A DNA stretch of 64,000 bases from an uncultured Lachnospiraceae bacterium (GTDB taxonomy: Bacteria; Bacillota; Clostridia; Lachnospirales; Lachnospiraceae), in the NCBI GenBank assembly GCA_910577175.1, contig CAJTLU010000008.1:1-64000 (forward strand). Reading direction: 5' to 3'. The translations under genes were made by a program, and so were the position numbers. This document shows, in pieces, positions 7,372 to 17,800 of this stretch. How positions within the stretch are numbered: position 1 is the first letter of the stretch; the number at the start of each line of letters is the position of its first letter. The notes beneath the pieces are model-generated. The model saw only the letters and a list, made by a program, of their open reading frames with translations. It was not told the DNA's origin and searched no databases.

Positions 7372-8730
7372 TTACCGGTCCAGATTACTGCTAAGAACCT
7401 CTTCAATCTCACTCCGGATACTGCAAAAAAGTCTTGCAAGCACAGGGTCAAAATGACTCCCAGCGGATTTCTCGATAATATCAAATGCTTCATCCACAGA
7501 AACCGGCTCCTTATAACAGCGCTTGGAAACAAGCGCATCAAAAACATCAGCTACCGCCATAATTCTCGCGCAAATCGGAATCCTGGCGCCGTCCAGTCCC
7601 TTCGGATAGCCGCTTCCATCCCACTTCTCATGGTGTCCCTCCGCAACCTGCGCCGCGATATCGATATACTCCTGATCCTCTATATTGCCTAATACCTCTG
7701 CCACAATACGCCCTCCTGCCGTCGTATGACCCTGCATAATACGAAACTCCTCTGCAGTAAGCTTTCCTGGCTTTTGAAGGATGCTGTCAGAAATCGCGAT
7801 TTTCCCGATATCATGCATAGGCGCCGCCTTAATCAGCAGCTCCATATAATCGTCCGTCAGGATATCCGTACAGTACCCTGCTTTCTGCGCTTCTTTCGTT
7901 AAAAGCTCTACATACTTACTAGTCCGCTTGACATGCTCGCCGGTATCATGGTCTCGGTTTTCAATGAGGGTAGCCATACCAATAACGGTGCTTTCCTGTA
8001 TGGCAAGCATCCTGCGGTTACGTTCTATCAAAGCCTGCGCCTTGCGCTCATTTTCTTCCTCAAGCTGATTTTTATACTTTTCCAGACGTGACGTTATGCT
8101 GACGCATAGAACAATGCACACTACTACAACAATAACAATACACAAAATACATACTGTTTCACTAATTTCAGCTATTTCAATGCTCCGCTCCATTTTCTTG
8201 CCAATCGCATCCATTTCCTGCGCGATATAGCCGTCCATTATATCTGTATTGGTGCTTACGTTATTGATAAAGTTCGCCAGATAGGTAGTGATGTAATATT
8301 TGGCGGTAGCATTACTGCTCTCGCTGCCCATCTGGAATACATTCTCTGCACTATTAAAATAGTTTATGGTATTTGAATATACCGTGTGAAAGAGCTGTTC
8401 CTTTTCGTTTCCCGAAATACTTTCCTTCAGCTCACCTAATATTTTCATTATTTCCGACTTCAGCTGCGCCGCCCCATTTTCATAAGAAACCCTCTCCTCG
8501 GAAGAGTCCGACAGAGCATACCACGAAACAGTAATATGGTGCCGGTTCATCAAACGGCACAAATCATACATATTAAACCTGTCCTCCAGACATTCCTCTA
8601 TAATCTGTTCGTAATTCCCTGAAATTTCATTAAGGTTGTAATGCATAATAAGCATTCCTGAAGTACCTACAACCCCGGCAAAAAAAATCAGTACAAATAT
8701 CTGAAAAGGAATTCGTTTCATAAGCTTCAT
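7372..8730 (-). CDS. Membrane-anchored HD-GYP cyclic-di-GMP phosphodiesterase
   Basis: A 452-residue signalling protein predicted to hydrolyse cyclic-di-GMP. Transmembrane helices at about 10-30 and 192-212 enclose an extracytoplasmic, mostly helical sensor domain of about 160 residues (four-helix-bundle-like). A coiled-coil linker (EEENERKAQALIERNRR) leads to the HD-GYP domain. The metal and signature residues are present: HDIGKI at about 306 and HHEKWDGSGYP at about 366-376, so the enzyme should be active. Start 8730 was chosen because GGGAG lies 7 bases upstream; the ATG at 8775 lacks one. The gene is only 57 bases downstream of a solute-binding lipoprotein gene with no permease, so the lipoprotein may present ligand to the sensor domain (inference). 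Confidence 0.9.
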   Translation of the reverse strand: MKLMKRIPFQIFVLIFFAGVVGTSGMLIMHYNLNEISGNYEQIIEECLEDRFNMYDLCRLMNRHHITVSWYALSDSSEERVSYENGAAQLKSEIMKILGELKESISGNEKEQLFHTVYSNTINYFNSAENVFQMGSESSNATAKYYITTYLANFINNVSTNTDIMDGYIAQEMDAIGKKMERSIEIAEISETVCILCIVIVVVVCIVLCVSITSRLEKYKNQLEEENERKAQALIERNRRMLAIQESTVIGMATLIENRDHDTGEHVKRTSKYVELLTKEAQKAGYCTDILTDDYMELLIKAAPMHDIGKIAISDSILQKPGKLTAEEFRIMQGHTTAGGRIVAEVLGNIEDQEYIDIAAQVAEGHHEKWDGSGYPKGLDGARIPICARIMAVADVFDALVSKRCYKEPVSVDEAFDIIEKSAGSHFDPVLARLFCSIRSEIEEVLSSNLDR

Positions 8731-8787
8731 ACAAAATCTCCCGGCGGTCTCTCCGCCCTCTGTCGGAAAACGCACTTCGTCCAGTCA

Positions 8788-10053
8788 TCAGTCCGTTCCG
8801 GAAGTCTCCTCAGGCTGGGCAGTTATTCCATTTACCATGATATCCAGCAGCTCCTGCAGCTCCTTATGGTCAGGGTTGCCGCCGGCAAGCGTAATACCGA
8901 AAATATACGACGGATTCCAGTAGGTATTCGCAATACGCTGGGTATCAGCATACCGTGACTGCTCTGAAAGCGCAGTCACCGCAGGCGAGGAACGGACAAC
9001 CGGAGAGGAAGCGGCATTCACATTGGAAGGGCATTCCCCGATAATCTCAAATCTCTTTACCTGCGTCTCCTCAGAGGAAAGATACTCCGCAAGCTTCATA
9101 GCCCAGCTGCTGTTTTCAGAGTAAGCGTTTACTCCAAGCAGCTTATAACCGGAAAAGCTGCACATCTGCACCTTATCTCCTGCCAACGTATAGCACGGCA
9201 GCTTTGCTGCGGCAAAATTTTCTCCCCATGCTCCCTTTACGGTTTCAACATTCCAGGCGCCATTAATGCCTGCAATAATGCTTCCGTTCTTGACCCCGTT
9301 CAAAAAGCCGTCGTCATCACAGCAAAGAAAGCCGTCCCGCGTTGCGAGCGAAAGCATTGCCTTAGCAACATCGACGCCCGTATATTTCGTATCGGTTGTA
9401 TTCCAGTTACAGTAATTCGTAACGCCGTCCTCGTTCATCCCAAGCTCTAGTCCGGCGCCCCGGAAGAAAGAGTATATGTACCAGCCGCTCGAGTAGTCCA
9501 TCGAGATTTTCTTCCCGTTCCTTGCGGATATTTCAACCATTGTATCAAGGTCTTTAATATCCTCTTCCGTAAAGTAAGCTGAATTATAATACAGGAAATA
9601 CCCGTTTCCTGCCGTCACAGGGTAAGCATACAGCCTCCCGTCATTCATTGCGGCACGGCATGCGCCGTTCTCCACGCCGCCGTTTGCAGCTATAATACTG
9701 TCCGCATTTTCAGTTACTTCAAGCAGCGCGCCCGCACTCCGCAACACTTCAAACTGGTCATCCGCAAACATATAAATGTCCGCTGCCGCCGAAGGGCTTG
9801 CCAGTACAGTCTCCCGGAGGGTCAGAACACTTTCTGTGCTCACTGTCACTTCAAATACCGCTTCCTTTGCATATTCCTTTTTAAACGCTTCGATTGTCTC
9901 ATGAATCAGCTCCCTGTCATCCTCATCACTCCACCAGACGGAAAGCTTTACTGTAGGAAGCGGTTTTAACCGTGCTGAGCAGCCTGCCAGCCCGAGCGGC
10001 ACGAGCCCCAGAAGCGTTGCTGCCAGAATCGTCCTGATATTTCTATGCTTCAT
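8788..10053 (-). CDS. Extracellular solute-binding lipoprotein (family 1)
   Basis: A 421-residue periplasmic-type binding protein of the sugar-binding (SBP_bac_1) class. It has a signal peptide with lipobox LAGC and acylated Cys25, then KLSVWWSDEDDRELIHETIEAF, the typical N-terminal lobe strand and helix, and a C-terminal segment around YWNPSYIFG. Proteins of this family normally feed sugars to ABC permeases, but no permease or ATPase gene is adjacent. Instead it precedes the HD-GYP gene in the same direction, under a strong promoter at 10113-10141. A sensory role in that signalling pair is inferred; orphan import through a distant permease is the alternative. Confidence 0.85.
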   Translation of the reverse strand: MKHRNIRTILAATLLGLVPLGLAGCSARLKPLPTVKLSVWWSDEDDRELIHETIEAFKKEYAKEAVFEVTVSTESVLTLRETVLASPSAAADIYMFADDQFEVLRSAGALLEVTENADSIIAANGGVENGACRAAMNDGRLYAYPVTAGNGYFLYYNSAYFTEEDIKDLDTMVEISARNGKKISMDYSSGWYIYSFFRGAGLELGMNEDGVTNYCNWNTTDTKYTGVDVAKAMLSLATRDGFLCCDDDGFLNGVKNGSIIAGINGAWNVETVKGAWGENFAAAKLPCYTLAGDKVQMCSFSGYKLLGVNAYSENSSWAMKLAEYLSSEETQVKRFEIIGECPSNVNAASSPVVRSSPAVTALSEQSRYADTQRIANTYWNPSYIFGITLAGGNPDHKELQELLDIMVNGITAQPEETSGTD

Positions 10054-10112
10054 AATCCATCTCCAAAATCTATGTAATTCCCATAAATTGTTCTATGTAT
10101 AATATCATTTTA

Positions 10113-10141
10113 ACTATATCATTTTATTCTATCCCTGTCAA
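10113..10141 (-). promoter_or_regulatory. Promoter of the solute-binding protein/HD-GYP pair
   Basis: On the minus strand TTGACA (10136-10141), 17 bases and TATAGT (10113-10118). The -35 box ends 12 bases from the palindromic element at 10153, so the element sits immediately upstream of the promoter. Confidence 0.75.
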
Positions 10142-10152
10142 GGCAGACGCTA

Positions 10153-10403
10153 CTTGAGTTTCCGCAATTTTTAGCAACCCCATAAAGTTCCGGATACTTT
10201 GCAACAGCGTAATTTTGCATTTGTCCGAAGGACTTACGGTTAGCGGAACTGGAATCACCTTTTAGAGCTGGTTAGGCGCGAGGACGCCACCGAGCGGCTT
10301 AACAGCTCTTAAAGGAAGTCCGGTGTAGCGCCAGCGCATGCAAAATTACGCTGTTGCACAGTCTTTGGGACATAAAGGGGTACACAAAATGCGGAAACTC
10401 AAG
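10153..10403 (+). repeat. Full copy A of a 251 bp palindromic repeat element
   Basis: Ends are inverted: CTTGAGTTTCCGCA at the left and TGCGGAAACTCAAG at the right. Inside lies a second inverted pair, AACAGCGTAATTTTGCAT and ATGCAAAATTACGCTGTT, then an asymmetric core of about 110 bases (GTCCGAAGGAC ... GCGGCTTAACAGCTCTTAAAGG). The copies at 31247 and 57700 share ends and core. A 7 bp direct repeat AGACGCT (10145-10151 and 10404-10410) flanks it; because the sequence after the second copy is itself another element end, this could be a target duplication or part of a tandem arrangement. No coding capacity. Confidence 0.88.
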
Positions 10404-10411
10404 AGACGCTG

Positions 10412-10476
10412 CTTGAGTTTCTTCATTTTTACATGCCGCTTGATGTTTTGGAGACCGCTTAAAAAATGCAGAAAAC
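10412..10476 (+). repeat. Miniature coreless relative, overlapping the GH31 3' end
   Basis: A second left end, CTTGAGTTTCTTCATTTTTA, begins 8 bases after copy A, and a right-end-like AAAAAATGCAGAAAAC follows about 45 bases later. Only the ends remain; the core is absent. The right end covers the stop codon and last residues (FCIF) of the GH31 gene. Confidence 0.6.
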
Positions 10477-12798
10477 TACCATATGGGAAGCCTTTGGCAT
10501 CACTATGGTATCGTTCCCTTCGACTGTAATTTCAGCTCCCTCGGCGGATACGGCGATACGGTTCACCAGACGGATACGGTATGGCTTCTCTGCCTCTGCG
10601 TCTAACAAAAGCTTCCCGTCCTTCTGCATGACGCAAAGCGTCAGCGCTTCCCTGTTGTCCATGCCATATACGGTCTTTTCAGTACGGTTTCCTTCTGACA
10701 CTTCGTAAATCCTCAGCTCTGTATTCTCCGCATAATCATAGTCCGGTCTGTCTTCCCTCGCGCCCAGCGCCACAATGGAGTTTTGCCGCACCATAAGCGG
10801 AATACTGAGATATCCGTGCCTTTCCGTATACCATTTGCCTCCCTGTCTTGTCTCTCCGGTAAAAAAGTCCGTCCAGAGCCCCTCCGGCAGATAATACTCC
10901 GCAATACTATCCTCACAGAACACAGGAGCAACCAAAAGACTGTCTCCCAGCATGTACTGCCGGGCCAGATAGCTGCAGTTCGGGTCTCCGCTAAATTCCA
11001 GCACCATACTCCGCATAACCGGAACTCCTGTCACACTTGCATGAACCGCCGCCTCATACAAATATGGCATCAGTCTTGCCTTCAGACAAGTAAAGAACCT
11101 GCACACCTCCACCGCCTCTTCATCATAGAGCCACGGCACCCGGTAGGAGGTGCTGCCATGCAGGCGGCTGTGGGAGGACAGCAGACCGAACGCTACCCAT
11201 CTTTTATAAACATCCGGCGTAGAGGTATGCTCAAAACCTCCGATATCATGCGCCCAGAAGCCAAAGCCGCTCATAAGCAGCGACAGACCTCCCCGCAGGC
11301 TTTCTTCCATTGACTCGTAATCCGACCTACAATCTCCTCCCCAGTGTACCGGAAAGCGCTGCCCGCCTGCGGTGGCAGAACGCGCAAACAGCACCGCTTC
11401 TCCCTTTCCGCGCTTTCGTTCCAAAAGCTCATACACACATTGATTATACAAATAGGTATAGTAGTTATGCATCTTTTTCGGGTCGGTGCCGTTATAATAC
11501 AACGCCTCCTCCGGAATCCGCTCCCCGAAGTCCGTCTTAAAGCAGTCCACCCCCATATCCAGCAGTATCTCCAGCTTCTGCTGGAACCACGTCCACGCCT
11601 CCGGATTGGTGAAGTCTACAATTGCCATCCCCGGCTGCCACATATCCCATTGAAATATCTGTCCATTAGGGCGCCTGATAAAATAGCCCTTCTCCATGCC
11701 CTCCCGGAACAGGCACGACTCCTGTCCGATGTAGGAGTTAATCCAGACACAGACATTAAGCCCCTTTTCTTTGATTCTTTTTAACATTCCCGCAGGGTCC
11801 GGAAATACCCGCTCATCCCATATGAAATCCGACCAGTGGAACTCCTTCATCCAACAGCAGTCAAAATGAAACGTCCTGAGCGGAATGCCTCTCCTTTGCA
11901 TCCCGTCAATAAAGCTCATCACGGTCTCTTCATCATAATCCGTAGTAAAGGAAGTAGACAGCCACAGCCCGAAGGTCCACGGCGGCGGAAGCGAAGGCTT
12001 CCCGGTAAGATCCGTATATGCTGTCAGTACCTCCTTCATAGACGCGCCTGCAAACAGAAAATAATCCAGATACCCTCCCGCGACGGAAAACGCCGCTTTG
12101 GTTACCTCCTCCGTACCAAGCTCAAAAGACACTTTCTCCGGATGGTTGACAAAAACACCGTAGTTGCGGTTAGACAAATAAAATGGAATATTCTTATACG
12201 CCTGTTCCGTTCCGGTGCCTCCGTCCTCATTCCAAAGGTCGATGCTTTGCCCGTTCTTTACAAAGGGCGTAAAATGCTCGCCGGTACCGTAAAGCAGCTC
12301 GCCTACCCCAAGGGAAAGCTGCTGTCTGATATAGGTTTCCGTGCCGTCTCCCTTATCATAATACTCTCCCCGCCAGTTCGTCTTTATCAGCGCAAGGTCC
12401 TTGCCTGTGCTTTTCGTAAGCACCCTGCCGTCCCGCAGATAGGTCATGGACCACGGATTTTTTGTAATTTCCAGAGACAGACGGCCGCTCTCAATGCAAA
12501 TGCGTTCGCCGGTCTCCGTAACCTTTAACGGCTCCCTTTTCAGATTCAGCTCAAATGCCGGTTCCTGCACTGCGGTCCCGATATGATGGCAGGTCTGTAT
12601 CCGCAGCACATCCTTCTGCGGAGAGGTGATATGAACTGTCAGATTGATTCCGCCTAACGTACATCCTTTATTATAAACACGTCCGGTCGGCGCGCAAATC
12701 GTTACCTCATCTTCCGTAGTCTTTACAAAATAAGCCTCTGCGGGTGTAAAGCACTGGTACCCTTCCTTTTGTAACCAACAACCGTTGTTAAATTTCAT
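10459..12798 (-). CDS. GH31 alpha-xylosidase (YicI-like)
   Basis: A 779-residue cytosolic glycoside hydrolase family 31 enzyme (no signal peptide), expected to release alpha-linked xylose or glucose from the non-reducing end of small oligosaccharides. The nucleophile motif KTDFGERIP with Asp423 and the acid/base Asp489 in HWGGDC align with the YicI alpha-xylosidase subgroup, as does HFDCCWMKEFHWSDFIWD at about 311-328. The four usual parts (N-terminal beta domain, TIM barrel, two C-terminal beta domains) are present in length. RBS GGAGGGGCGTT precedes the ATG. It lies 65 bases after the exported-protein gene and may share its transcript. Its last codons overlap a repeat-element end, so the C terminus may have been altered by that insertion. 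Specificity (xyloside versus glucoside) is inferred from motif only. Confidence 0.93.
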   Translation of the reverse strand: MKFNNGCWLQKEGYQCFTPAEAYFVKTTEDEVTICAPTGRVYNKGCTLGGINLTVHITSPQKDVLRIQTCHHIGTAVQEPAFELNLKREPLKVTETGERICIESGRLSLEITKNPWSMTYLRDGRVLTKSTGKDLALIKTNWRGEYYDKGDGTETYIRQQLSLGVGELLYGTGEHFTPFVKNGQSIDLWNEDGGTGTEQAYKNIPFYLSNRNYGVFVNHPEKVSFELGTEEVTKAAFSVAGGYLDYFLFAGASMKEVLTAYTDLTGKPSLPPPWTFGLWLSTSFTTDYDEETVMSFIDGMQRRGIPLRTFHFDCCWMKEFHWSDFIWDERVFPDPAGMLKRIKEKGLNVCVWINSYIGQESCLFREGMEKGYFIRRPNGQIFQWDMWQPGMAIVDFTNPEAWTWFQQKLEILLDMGVDCFKTDFGERIPEEALYYNGTDPKKMHNYYTYLYNQCVYELLERKRGKGEAVLFARSATAGGQRFPVHWGGDCRSDYESMEESLRGGLSLLMSGFGFWAHDIGGFEHTSTPDVYKRWVAFGLLSSHSRLHGSTSYRVPWLYDEEAVEVCRFFTCLKARLMPYLYEAAVHASVTGVPVMRSMVLEFSGDPNCSYLARQYMLGDSLLVAPVFCEDSIAEYYLPEGLWTDFFTGETRQGGKWYTERHGYLSIPLMVRQNSIVALGAREDRPDYDYAENTELRIYEVSEGNRTEKTVYGMDNREALTLCVMQKDGKLLLDAEAEKPYRIRLVNRIAVSAEGAEITVEGNDTIVMPKASHMVVFCIF

Positions 12799-12863
12799 AA
12801 CGCCCCTCCTTCCAAGGCCCCCTGCAAAGCCGCGAACCCATCACTGACCTTTGAGTTTTGCTC

Positions 12864-14762
12864 TTACTCCTGTTTCTTCCCTTTTGTTTTCTTTTTTAGC
12901 AACATACCCACTGTAAATGCTGCTGCCGCTGCCAGAAACAGCGCGGTGGCTCCCTTTGCGGCATAGCCGGCATACGTCTCATAGGTAAGATATCTGGAAG
13001 CAAGTACAGCGGAGTCCTTTGCAAGTGAAACATACTTAAGACTGTTATTAAAGGTATGCAGACGGAAGTAAAGAAAAGCCGCTGCCAATGCCGTACAGCC
13101 CAAAAGAACTATCAGGAAAACGGCAGGCCCTTTCTTTTTCTTTGCCGTAGCAAGAAGAAATACTGCCACCAGCACCAGAGCAAGTATTACGGATGCAATC
13201 AGCGGAAACCAGCCTGCCGCCTTCATCTCCGGCAATGCTGCTGTACTTGCTGGTACATCGTCCGTTTCCGTTCCGATTCCTTCTTTCTGGCTATCTGCCG
13301 CCTCATTTATGATTGTAAGCGTCCTTGCCGTACTTACGCCGGTTTCTGCCGAGGCAACAATCGTCACTTCGTTCTTTCCGGCAGTTAACGGCATATCATA
13401 GGCAAAACTCCCGCCTTCACCTACTTCGACAGGAACGCCGTTGACCGTAAGCGCAGAGGCATTTTCAATCTTTCCTGCAACGCACGCCGTCTCTGTTGCA
13501 AATACCTTTCCGTCCAGTTCTTCATAAAGCGTAATGACTGGTGAAACAAAACTACAATAAACCTCTTTGCTTACTCTGTAGATAATTCCTTCGTTTCCTT
13601 CAAAGTATGCTTCTATCGTATTCTGCCCGTTTTCCAAAGCAAAGAGAAGCGTATCCTTCCCCTTGATTACATAGACGCCGCTTTCCTCGTTCAAAGTCAG
13701 ATACAATTCCGCAGGCTCTGTTGTCTGATACTCCAGCGTAAGGGTGGTATCGCTGGTAATGTTCTCTGTCAGTACCTTCAGATAGTTCCCGGCTTCTAAA
13801 TCAATCTCTTTGGTCTTTGCTTTGGAAGCCACTCCGTCTTTCACATAAGAAATCGTGATTGCCAGCTTCTTTGCCTGCGCCGGGACGTAAAACGATGCGG
13901 CCGTATCCTCTGCTGCCACGCTGTAAACCGGTTCTTCCGTATTGCCGTCAGCCACTGCTGTCAGCTTATACCGTACCTCTCCCCCATAGATGGCAAAATC
14001 CTTCCAGTCAACCTGACACAAACCGCTTTCCATATCAAGGTCGATGCCAAAATTCCCGATTGCCTCTCCGGTATTCGGATTTTCATAGGAAAACGGTTCT
14101 GTCTCCATGGAATCAAAGGTTTCCACACTGCCCTCATGCACTACCTCAAGCAAAAGCCGGTAATTTTCGCCGCTTGATATCGTAAGCGGCACACTTTCCT
14201 CCAAAAGTGCCCCGGTAGACGCCCGTCCGGTTTTCAGCTCTTTTTTTACCAGTGCATCCGATGCTCCAGCTACTGCGGAAATCGTATACGCATATTCGGT
14301 TTCCTCCTCGCCCTTTGTAACCTCAAATGACACTGTGGCAAAACCGTCTTCCATGTTCACTATGGCAAAGGACTGGATACAGATTCCGTTTACTACCTCT
14401 ACCAGCTGATATGTGATTTCCTCATTATTCTTTTTATCACAGCGGAGCCGCCACTGCCCGGCTTCCCCATGAAGCACCTTATAGGTACTCCATCCCCCCA
14501 AGCTTCCATGGGCATACAAAAACTCCTCTTCGGACGAAATTCCTTCTCCATACTCTTTCCCGGACGGTGAAATAAACACAACCTCCGGCTGTTCTCCATC
14601 ATAGGTAAACATCACGGTGAACTCGCCCGGCGTTTCCAGATAAATAAACTCTGTTTCCGTCTCCTCCGCCATTGCCCGTGCCGGGAAAACAACCAGCAGG
14701 GCAAATAGCAGGACTGCCGCTGCTGTTACCGCCTTTTGCAGCCTCTCCTTGCATCGTTTCAT
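12864..14762 (-). CDS. Exported multi-domain beta protein with C-terminal membrane segments
   Basis: A 632-residue protein not recognised as a named family. An N-terminal signal peptide (MKRCKERLQKAVT, hydrophobic core, ARAMA cleavage-like site) is followed by several beta-sandwich modules resembling Ig/Fn3 or bacterial surface repeats; a TVNGVPVEVGEGGSFAYDMPLTAGKNEVTIVA stretch near 440-475 looks like a carbohydrate-binding or Ig-like unit of the kind that decorates surface proteins. Near the C terminus three hydrophobic stretches (about 525-548, 556-577 and 600-622) anchor it in the membrane. The end is Lys rich. The start at 14762 has GGAAGAGCG just upstream and gives a standard signal peptide; an ATG 21 bases earlier is possible. 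It directly follows the VWA gene (44-base gap) and precedes GH31, so the three may act together at the envelope. Confidence 0.72.
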   Translation of the reverse strand: MKRCKERLQKAVTAAAVLLFALLVVFPARAMAEETETEFIYLETPGEFTVMFTYDGEQPEVVFISPSGKEYGEGISSEEEFLYAHGSLGGWSTYKVLHGEAGQWRLRCDKKNNEEITYQLVEVVNGICIQSFAIVNMEDGFATVSFEVTKGEEETEYAYTISAVAGASDALVKKELKTGRASTGALLEESVPLTISSGENYRLLLEVVHEGSVETFDSMETEPFSYENPNTGEAIGNFGIDLDMESGLCQVDWKDFAIYGGEVRYKLTAVADGNTEEPVYSVAAEDTAASFYVPAQAKKLAITISYVKDGVASKAKTKEIDLEAGNYLKVLTENITSDTTLTLEYQTTEPAELYLTLNEESGVYVIKGKDTLLFALENGQNTIEAYFEGNEGIIYRVSKEVYCSFVSPVITLYEELDGKVFATETACVAGKIENASALTVNGVPVEVGEGGSFAYDMPLTAGKNEVTIVASAETGVSTARTLTIINEAADSQKEGIGTETDDVPASTAALPEMKAAGWFPLIASVILALVLVAVFLLATAKKKKGPAVFLIVLLGCTALAAAFLYFRLHTFNNSLKYVSLAKDSAVLASRYLTYETYAGYAAKGATALFLAAAAAFTVGMLLKKKTKGKKQE

Positions 14763-14806
14763 GTTCGCTCTTCCTTTTTTCATCTCTTTCTTTTTCTCCT
14801 ATGCCC

Positions 14807-17800
14807 TTATTTGATTTTCTTCATACTGTCTTCACTCCCGGTATTTCCATTTTTGTCTATGTAAAGACAGAGCTTTTCTCTCTTTCCGCCCTTCTCATAG
14901 CTGCCAAGAATAAGCATAAACTGCGGATCCCCGTTCTCTCTGAAATACAGCCCGAGTAACGCGTCGGCTTCTCTCTCGATACTCTTGTGGAACAACCACC
15001 ACTTGATATCTACCAGCACACGCGCATCGCGCAGCTGTATACCAAAGAACCGGCTTAAGGCATCAATCTCTCCTGTCGCGGAGATATCAACCTTGCAGTC
15101 CTCTATCTCCCAGCTGATTCCTTTCTTTAATGCCGCCATCAGACCGCTTACCGTAGCGGAGTCCATCTCTAAAAGGTCGCTCGAATACTCAAAGGTACCG
15201 ATTTTCAGCTGTGCCTGCAGCAGCTGGATTTTTTCAAGAAAATTCAGCTTTGCCTCCGCAGAAAACCCGAGCGGCTGCAAATCCAGCTCCATTTTCGTGT
15301 CTGGCATGGAAAAGGCACTGATATCTCCTACGAATCTCCCTAATGCCGGGAAAAATGCCGAAACCTTTGCCGCCGCAATATCCAGACCGCCTACAATCTT
15401 TAATTTCATAAAATCACGTTCGATTAACGCCTCTGCGATATCCTCCGCCCCAAACAAAAACTTACTGAATGTAAGCGGAATCCCTCCCATCGTCGTATTG
15501 ACATCCTTATCTACAATCAACGTAAACTTATCCGGTATAAAGCCCTTGAATGCAGCCTTTGCCCCTATCCCGAAATCAAGAAACGCAAGATTCACTAATG
15601 CGCCAAAAGAATATTCCTCTTTAAAGGTATCAATGCTGATATCCAGGTCATTCATACTCAGATAAACCGGCGCCTTAAACATCGTAAACTGCCGGTAATC
15701 TTTATTTGTTCCTTCACTCTTTACTTCAAGCAGGATTCCAAAATTCTGCCGGTTCAAAATGGCAGAACCCTCGCACTTAATCTCAAAGATATCTCCATTC
15801 TGCGAATGGAAAATAAGATCCTGGAACGGCAGGTGCGGCTGCGTATTGGTATACTCTACTTCCAGCCGGTCCGGATAAAGTTTAACTGCCGGAGAATCAA
15901 AACATAACAACTGCATCACCTGGAGTAATGGCGTGCGGATATTGTCAACATCATAGTCCTCAAAATCATACATATGGTTTGCATCATAGTAAAGCTTAAA
16001 TTCATTGAATGCCGGAATATCCAGCACGATTCCGTTTTCAGCAAAATACTTGCCAAGCCCTACCGCGCCTTCTGCATCAAACATGACATACGAGCCTGCA
16101 GAATCCGTCACACGGATTGTGGTATCGTTCTCTAAATCCCCTTTCAACACCAAATCGCCTTTGAAGTTCAGCCAGCCGTTTAATACAACATTCCCGCGCA
16201 GCGTTATACTTTCTTTCTTATCCTTAATACACTGTGCCGCTGTAAATACATACGGACCAAAGGCAACCTTCGTGATTTTTTCCGGGTCTACTATACTTAG
16301 ACCACTTTTAATCACAGCCTTTTTTCCGCCAATCGTAACCTCAACGTCATAAACTCCGGCAGCAGCCTCCGCCGGAACCAGGAAATCGTAGCAGCCCTCA
16401 TTTACATAAGTCAGCTCCATGGTATACTTCCTGTCTCCTAAGAGTCTTATGACGGCATGGCTCTCCGGGGTAAAGCCGGAGCCGAGCAGGGTATTCTTTA
16501 CCGCCTGATTCCCTTTGGTAATACTGCGCACGCCCAGTCCACGCAAAAATACCCGGTTGATTGCAGGTCCCTGACCGTCTTCTGCTCCGTCCGTTACATC
16601 GTCAAGAATGGAGTAGGTTTTCCGATCGGAAACATTCCCGTCACGCAGCTTTACTTCTAACATCCGGTCCGTTCCTGTCAGCGTATCGACTGCCTTGTAT
16701 GTCAGGATGTACTGGTTATCCACCTGGCTGTGCAGCAGCTGGTAAAATGTGTCCAGACTTGTACTGTCCGAAACATAAACGAATTTCCCTTTACAGCTTC
16801 CTGCAATTGCGCTCAGATATGAGGTATCCACCTGTCCGAGCCCAAGCGTATAAACGGTAGCATTTTTCTCCCTTGCAAGCTGTGCAAGCTCTGTCCTGAT
16901 TGTCTCATACGATGCCATATACCCATCCTCACCGTCAGTCATCAGGATTACAATATTGTTGCTGCCCTGCTCCGGATGAAGGCTTTCCAGCACACTCTTC
17001 AGAGTAGGGTATATCGAGGTTCCTCCAAAAGCATACATTCTATTGGCAAACGCTAACAATGCATTATCCTCTGAGCCGAACGGCACAGTTCCCTCAATGC
17101 CGTTGCTAAAGCTGCATATCGCAATCTGCTCATTTGCTCCCCGCCCGTTTATGTATCTTATTACAGCTTCCCGCAGGTTCTGGATACTTTCTAACATGCT
17201 GCCGGAAACATCGCATACCAGATAGGTGCGCACACTGTCATAGGTTACCTTTTCAACGGTAAAGTCCGTAATCTCCAGCCCACAGTCATACACCGAAAGA
17301 ATCTCTTTCAATTTCTTACTGTTATCCGCATACTCGCTCGAAATCAACAAACTTGCCTTTACCGTCTCAAACTCCCCGGTATCAATATGCCCGATGGTAA
17401 TGCTGCTCTTTACCTCGCTGACATATTCCGCAAACGCCTGCTGGAACTCTTTCTCACTTTCTCCTTCCTGTTCCGGCTTCTCTTCCGGCTGCTCCTGCTC
17501 ATCCCCGGTGCCATCCTGGAATGCGTCCTCCAATGCATAGAGGCTTAAGCCCTCCTCTTCGGCAGATGGAAGCAATTCATACACCTCTACCGGCATTGCC
17601 CGGTCCAAAACCTTCTCCACATAGTCCGGAACATTGATAATATCTCCGGCATCCTCACTGTCATGGATTATCCTGTAAATCTGATTCATTGCACTGCTGT
17701 ACTCCTCATCCCAGCATGCATAACCGGAATTTACCGCTTCCGTAAGGTTTCCGGTACGGTTCTTTTCATTCTCAAAATAATGCTCTATCTTTGCAAGTGC

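Noticed and set aside
10338..10529. Plus-strand frame across repeat copy A and the GH31 end
   Set aside because: Built from repeat sequence; no RBS.
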